Origin: Pseudomonas sp. UBA1879
Lineage (GTDB): Bacteria; Pseudomonadota; Gammaproteobacteria; Pseudomonadales; Pseudomonadaceae
Assembly (NCBI RefSeq): GCF_002338065.1
Contig: NZ_DDHJ01000015.1
Span: 570,273-634,272 of the forward strand
DNA length: 64,000 nt
Direction of reading: 5' to 3'
Position numbers and translations under genes: made by a program. Position 1 is the first letter of the stretch, and each line of letters begins with the position of its first letter. This document shows, one piece after another, positions 60,633-64,000 of the stretch. The notes below the pieces were generated by a model that saw nothing but the letters and a program-made list of their open reading frames with translations, was not told the DNA's origin and did no database searches.

Positions 60633-61529
60633 ATGAGCGACCGACTGACCAGCATGGCGGTGTTCGTGAAGGTCTGCGAACTCGGGACCTTCAGCGCGGC
60701 CGCCACCGCTCTCGGGCTCTCATCGCAAATGGTGGGCAAGCACATACGGGCACTGGAAACCCGACTCGGCACCCCGCTGATCAGGCGCTCGACCCGCCGT
60801 CAGCACCTCACCGACGTCGGCCAGCGTTTCTACGAGCGCTGCTGCGTGGTGCTGGCGGAGGTCAAGGCGGCCGAAGCGGTCGCCGAGGAAATGAACGCCG
60901 TACCCCAAGGGCGCCTGCGGGTCAGCGCCCCGGTCGGATTTGGCGCGTGTGAACTGGCCCCCGCGCTGATGGAGTTCATGGAGCGCTTTCCGCAGATTGA
61001 AATCGAGCTGGCGTTAACGGACCGTTTCGTCGACCTGGTGCGGGAAAACTTCGACGCCGTCCTGCGTCTCGGCCCCCTCCCCGACAGCTCCCTGACCCTG
61101 CGCCCGATCGCCCGGCACCAGCAGGTGCTGTGCGCCGCGCCGTCCTACCTCGCGCGCAAGGGCACTCCGCTAACACCTGACGATTTGGGCGAGCATGACT
61201 GTCTGAGCTTCGTGAACGCCTCAGGCCTGCCCTACGCGGACTGGGTGTTCAGCAAAAATGCTATGGAGCACGTGATCAAGGTGCACGGCCGTTTTCGGGT
61301 CAACGATGGTCGGGTGCTAACCGCCGCCGCCCTGGCCGGGCGCGGCATCATTCTTCAGCCCAAGGCTGTGTTGCGTGAACACCTGGAGCGTGGGGCGCTG
61401 GTGCCGCTTCTCGCCGATTACGCCGCCCCGAGCCGCGACATGGCGCTGCTGTTTGCAGGCGGAGGATCGCAAACGCCCAAGATGCGTGCGTTCATCGACT
61501 TTATCGTGAAGCGCTTTCCTAACGTCTGA
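60633..61529 (+). CDS. LysR-family regulator divergent from the Gfo/Idh/MocA gene
   Basis: The 298-residue protein has AGGAG six bases before its ATG. It starts MSDRLTSMAVFVKVCELGTFSAAATALGLSSQMVGKHIRALETRLG, the pattern of the YafC/DmlR-like LysR branch, with NFDAVLRLGPLPDSSLTLRPI in the effector domain. A 100-base intergenic region with the divergent oxidoreductase contains no obvious palindrome. Confidence 0.9.
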   Translation: MSDRLTSMAVFVKVCELGTFSAAATALGLSSQMVGKHIRALETRLGTPLIRRSTRRQHLTDVGQRFYERCCVVLAEVKAAEAVAEEMNAVPQGRLRVSAPVGFGACELAPALMEFMERFPQIEIELALTDRFVDLVRENFDAVLRLGPLPDSSLTLRPIARHQQVLCAAPSYLARKGTPLTPDDLGEHDCLSFVNASGLPYADWVFSKNAMEHVIKVHGRFRVNDGRVLTAAALAGRGIILQPKAVLREHLERGALVPLLADYAAPSRDMALLFAGGGSQTPKMRAFIDFIVKRFPNV

Positions 61530-61595
61530 AGGGACCCGCGGGTCAGGGGGCGAACCATTATCGTCAGCGGGACCGCATTGCACGGGACCGTTCAG

Positions 61596-61808
61596 TCAGG
61601 CTCCGCGCGGCTCCGACGGATCAAGGCGCGCCGCGATCGGCGGGCAGTTGCAGCGGCACGCTGCTGCAGTTTGTCGATCGGGCGCCAGGGCCGCCGCCTC
61701 CGCCAATTTGCAGGACAGGCTCCAATGACGCTTTTCACGGCCCTCTGGCCGCCCCTCGCACTCCCAGATCGAGTGGGCCAATGCGGCAAGTTCTGCTTCA
61801 TCACTCAT
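61596..61808 (-). CDS. Small DUF2934-like protein
   Basis: A 70-residue protein with a very strong ribosome site (AAGGAGG) before ATG 61808. Its first half, MSDEAELAALAHSIWECEGRPEGREKRHW, matches the DUF2934 motif (xxAYxLWExEGRPEGxxxEHW). The Cys- and Pro-rich tail (AAACRCNCPPIAARLDPSEP) is unusual. DUF2934 proteins are small, cytoplasmic and of unknown role, often expressed in stress or stationary phase. It is downstream of the next small gene on the same strand. Confidence 0.75.
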   Translation of the reverse strand: MSDEAELAALAHSIWECEGRPEGREKRHWSLSCKLAEAAALAPDRQTAAACRCNCPPIAARLDPSEPRGA

Positions 61809-61888
61809 CGCTCACCTCCTTTCGCTGCCATGTTCATGTGGGTTTACCTATTGGCGTGGGCCGTTTGGTCTGACACTCGTGTCCCGTA

Positions 61889-62113
61889 TCAAGCGTCAGT
61901 CCAACTGACCGACGTGATGCCTTTGCGTTCCGCCTGGGGCCTGCTGAGCTTCGGCACCCGGTCCAGCCGGTATTTGGGAAGATGCCCGATACCAGCATCG
62001 ACGGTTGCCCAATGCCACGCTTCAGCGTTGTCCATCGTGTTCGCGCAGATTCGGAATGACTTGGCGTCTCCGTGAAGCAGGTAGTCGATGCGGTAGTGAG
62101 TTGAGTTGGGCAT
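61889..62113 (-). CDS. Small conserved pseudomonad protein (DUF6555-like)
   Basis: A 74-residue protein, MPNSTHYRIDYLLHGDAKSFRICANTMDNAEAWHWATVDAGIG..., with the pattern I associate with the pseudomonad-restricted DUF6555 family (YRIDY-LxG..-F.I.A..MDNAEAWHWA..DAGI). No function is known. The ribosome site AGAG is weak. It is 80 bases upstream of the DUF2934-like gene, so the two may be co-expressed. Confidence 0.65.
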   Translation of the reverse strand: MPNSTHYRIDYLLHGDAKSFRICANTMDNAEAWHWATVDAGIGHLPKYRLDRVPKLSRPQAERKGITSVSWTDA

Positions 62114-62508
62114 GGCGGCAATCTCTGGTAGTGCAATGGCAGGGTGAGGGACAGGCCCAACGCGGACACCCAGCGTTAGCTGGGCGTGAATGAAAGGCCG
62201 AACAGGTCAGCGGCGGGCGGATCAGGATCTTCTCCCCGCCATGTTTCACTGGATAGTGCAGCCGTCGTGCCAGTCCCGACGGCAGGACGATGCGAGACTA
62301 AACAACGGCTTACCGCACACACTCAAAACCGCGATCGGGCGTCCTGCACGAATGCACGCAAATGGATAGTGCAATAACGCAAGCCTCCAGCTTGTCTGGC
62401 GTAACGGCCCACTCCGGCCAGCCGGAAGGTCTGATCACAGCTAAGCGCTCACGCAACGCAGCGCCATCAATTGTGAAAATCATGTGAAAAATATTGGTGT
62501 CACATCTG
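62114..62508. other. Intergenic region upstream of the siderophore receptor
   Basis: About 395 bases without a supported gene. It should contain the promoter of the two small minus-strand genes at its left end and part of the receptor promoter at its right end. I saw no further repeats or RNA gene. Confidence 0.4.
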
Positions 62509-62527
62509 GTTATCATTCTCATCTTGA
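62509..62527. promoter_or_regulatory. Fur box upstream of the TonB-dependent receptor
   Basis: The plus-strand bases GTTATCATTCTCATCTTGA read on the minus strand as ...GATGAGAATGATAAC, a good match to the pseudomonad Fur consensus built from GATAAT-type hexamers. It lies about 45 bases upstream of the receptor start, overlapping where a promoter is expected, so iron should repress the gene. Confidence 0.75.
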
Positions 62528-62571
62528 TTCAGAATCGCGGCTCTTTTGACCGCTCTTCAGGAACTTTGATT

Positions 62572-64000
62572 GTGAAGCCTCGCCTACCCGCCACTTTCTT
62601 GTTTGCAGGCGCCTTTGGCGTTTTACCCCTGGCCCATGCCGCTGGTGACCTGACGCTGCCCGCCACGGAAATTCAGGACACCGCCGCGTCTCAAGACGAC
62701 GGGCAGACCGTGGGATACACCGCAAAGCCCTCTTCCAGCACCACCAAACTGGGATTGACCAACAAGGAAACGCCGCAGGCCATCACCACCATCACCCGCG
62801 CGCAGATGAATGATTACAAGATGAACAGCGTCAAGGATGCGCTGCGTGCGGCGCCGTCGGTGACGGTTGAACAGAGTGAAAGCGACCGCACCGAATTCAC
62901 CTCCCGCGGCTTCGAGATCAACAGTTTCGAATTCGATGGCATGAACATGCCGTTCACTCAGAACATCCAGAACGGTGATCTGGACATGGCCGAGTACGAG
63001 CAGATCGACGTGCTGCACGGCGCGAACGGTTTGATGAGCGGCACCGGCAACCCCTCGGCCACGGTCAACTTCGTGCGCAAACGCCCGACCCGGGATTTTC
63101 AGGCGCAGATCGACACCAGCGTGGGGTCATGGGACAGCCGCCGCATCGACGTCGACGTGTCGGGGCCGCTCACGGACACCGGCAACGTGCGCGGGCGCTT
63201 CATCTACGCCCACGACAAAGGCAACTCCTGGATGGACCGCTACAGTCACGAGAAAAACGTCGCAGCGGGCCTGCTGGCCTTTGACCTGTCCGATGCCGAC
63301 ACCGTGACCGTCGGTTTCTCGCAACACAACAGCGATGCCAACGGCAGCACCTGGGGCAACCTGCCGTTGGTGGACAGCAATAACAACCCTATCCATTACT
63401 CGAGCCGCAGTTCCAATGTCGGTCAGCCCTGGACCTACTGGAACATCCACACCCAGCGGGTGTTCGCGGAACTCAAACATGACTTCGGTAACGGCTGGAA
63501 CGCCACGCTCTCCGGCACCGGCGTCACCGAATACCAGGACACCAACATGCTGTACGTCGCCGGGGTGACCGGTGACGATGCGCTGGTGTTCGGCGCGGAC
63601 ACCTCAGGCCGAGCCCACCAGTTGATTGGCGAAGCGAAAGTGTCCGGACCGTTCAGCCTGCTGGGTCGCGACCATGAGATCACGTTCGGTGCCACCTATG
63701 GCCGCACGCACCAGAAGGCCCGCGAGTACGACGCCGCCGAGACCGGGTATTACACCACGTCGTTCGCCAGCATCCTGAATGGCACCGAGGCTCATCCGCA
63801 GTTCCCGTACACCAGCGATATCAACACCCAGAACAGTATCGACCGGCAGAAAAGCCTGTTCGCCGGCGCCCGTTTCAGCCTCGCGGACGACCTGCACTGG
63901 ATCGCCGGCGCCCGCATGCTCAGCACCGACGGCAGCGGCGAAGTCTACGGCGTCGATCACGCCCAACGCGAACACGGCAAGGTCACCCCGTACACCGGTC
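62572..64000 (+). CDS. TonB-dependent siderophore receptor, FhuE-like, 5' part (3' end outside window)
   Basis: The frame is open from GTG 62572 (AGGA nine bases upstream) to the right edge, 476 residues. A signal peptide ends at LAHA. There is no N-terminal STN signalling domain; the plug domain starts directly: TNKETPQAITTITRAQMND, RTEFTSRGFEINSFEFDGM and DVLHGANGLMSGTGNPSATVNFVRKRPT, all typical of FhuE/ferric-coprogen type receptors. Beta-barrel strands follow (GSWDSRRIDVDVSGPL...). It should import a hydroxamate-type ferric siderophore, with energy from TonB; the exact ligand is not certain. Fur control is supported by 62509-62527. Confidence 0.9.
   Translation, partial: MKPRLPATFLFAGAFGVLPLAHAAGDLTLPATEIQDTAASQDDGQTVGYTAKPSSSTTKLGLTNKETPQAITTITRAQMNDYKMNSVKDALRAAPSVTVEQSESDRTEFTSRGFEINSFEFDGMNMPFTQNIQNGDLDMAEYEQIDVLHGANGLMSGTGNPSATVNFVRKRPTRDFQAQIDTSVGSWDSRRIDVDVSGPLTDTGNVRGRFIYAHDKGNSWMDRYSHEKNVAAGLLAFDLSDADTVTVGFSQHNSDANGSTWGNLPLVDSNNNPIHYSSRSSNVGQPWTYWNIHTQRVFAELKHDFGNGWNATLSGTGVTEYQDTNMLYVAGVTGDDALVFGADTSGRAHQLIGEAKVSGPFSLLGRDHEITFGATYGRTHQKAREYDAAETGYYTTSFASILNGTEAHPQFPYTSDINTQNSIDRQKSLFAGARFSLADDLHWIAGARMLSTDGSGEVYGVDHAQREHGKVTPYTG

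Noticed and set aside
1..64000. CRISPR array, tRNA/rRNA genes, intact insertion sequences or integrases
   Set aside because: No regularly spaced repeats, no cloverleaf or rRNA segments and no transposase or integrase motifs were seen on either strand.

Overview
The window is GC-rich chromosomal DNA that fits a Pseudomonas of the fluorescens/syringae complex. This rests on an OprD-family porin, a pseudomonad-style type VI secretion (T6SS) cluster, a typical Fur box in front of a siderophore receptor, and very dense LysR regulation. The species assignment is inferred from gene content, not from a search.

Region 1 (1-11228) is the right part of a T6SS locus, all on the plus strand: the end of tssK, then tssL, tssM, tagF, a second IcmF-type protein fused to an OmpA peptidoglycan-binding domain, hcp, tssA and a small DUF2628-like membrane protein. 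A hairpin lies before hcp and a good terminator after it, so hcp looks like its own expression unit. TssL has no peptidoglycan-binding domain; the IcmF-OmpA fusion may supply wall anchoring.

Region 2 (11229-23479) is accessory metabolism controlled by five LysR regulators. Two YcaC-like isochorismatase-family hydrolases and two paralogous LysR genes form a mirror image (hydrolase<, LysR>, <LysR, hydrolase>). Then come an NADPH:quinone-type reductase, a glutathione S-transferase, a tautomerase, a citrate-type MFS carrier with a textbook LysR operator upstream, and a periplasmic binding protein broken by a one-base frameshift in a G run.

Region 3 (23480-34309) holds a 1736-residue DUF4011/SF1-helicase/Vsr-nuclease protein with the architecture of the Hhe anti-phage system, a tautomerase, an SDR lacking its catalytic tyrosine, another LysR and a soluble hybrid histidine kinase. 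Several gene relics lie in regions 2 and 3: two SDR stubs, a tautomerase stub and a decayed amino-acid permease. Most keep a ribosome-binding site and start codon but lose the body of the gene.

Region 4 (34310-44615) has an AraC regulator with an SDR, then a minus-strand operon (CoA transferase, two crotonase-fold enzymes, MHS-type MFS carrier, LysR) diverging from an aldehyde dehydrogenase, which looks like an acyl-CoA degradation route of unknown substrate, and a membrane metallophosphoesterase.

Region 5 (44616-64000) has a tandem Asp/Glu racemase protein with one degenerate half, an OprD porin, a LysR gene bracketed by two copies of one operator, a YfcC-type carrier and a CocE-type hydrolase. 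These are followed by a cystine-type ABC transporter with a cystathionine beta-lyase-like enzyme, a GAF histidine kinase, a Gfo/Idh/MocA oxidoreductase, two small conserved pseudomonad proteins, and the 5' part of a Fur-controlled FhuE-like TonB-dependent receptor that runs off the right edge. In total there are 11 LysR genes and one AraC gene.
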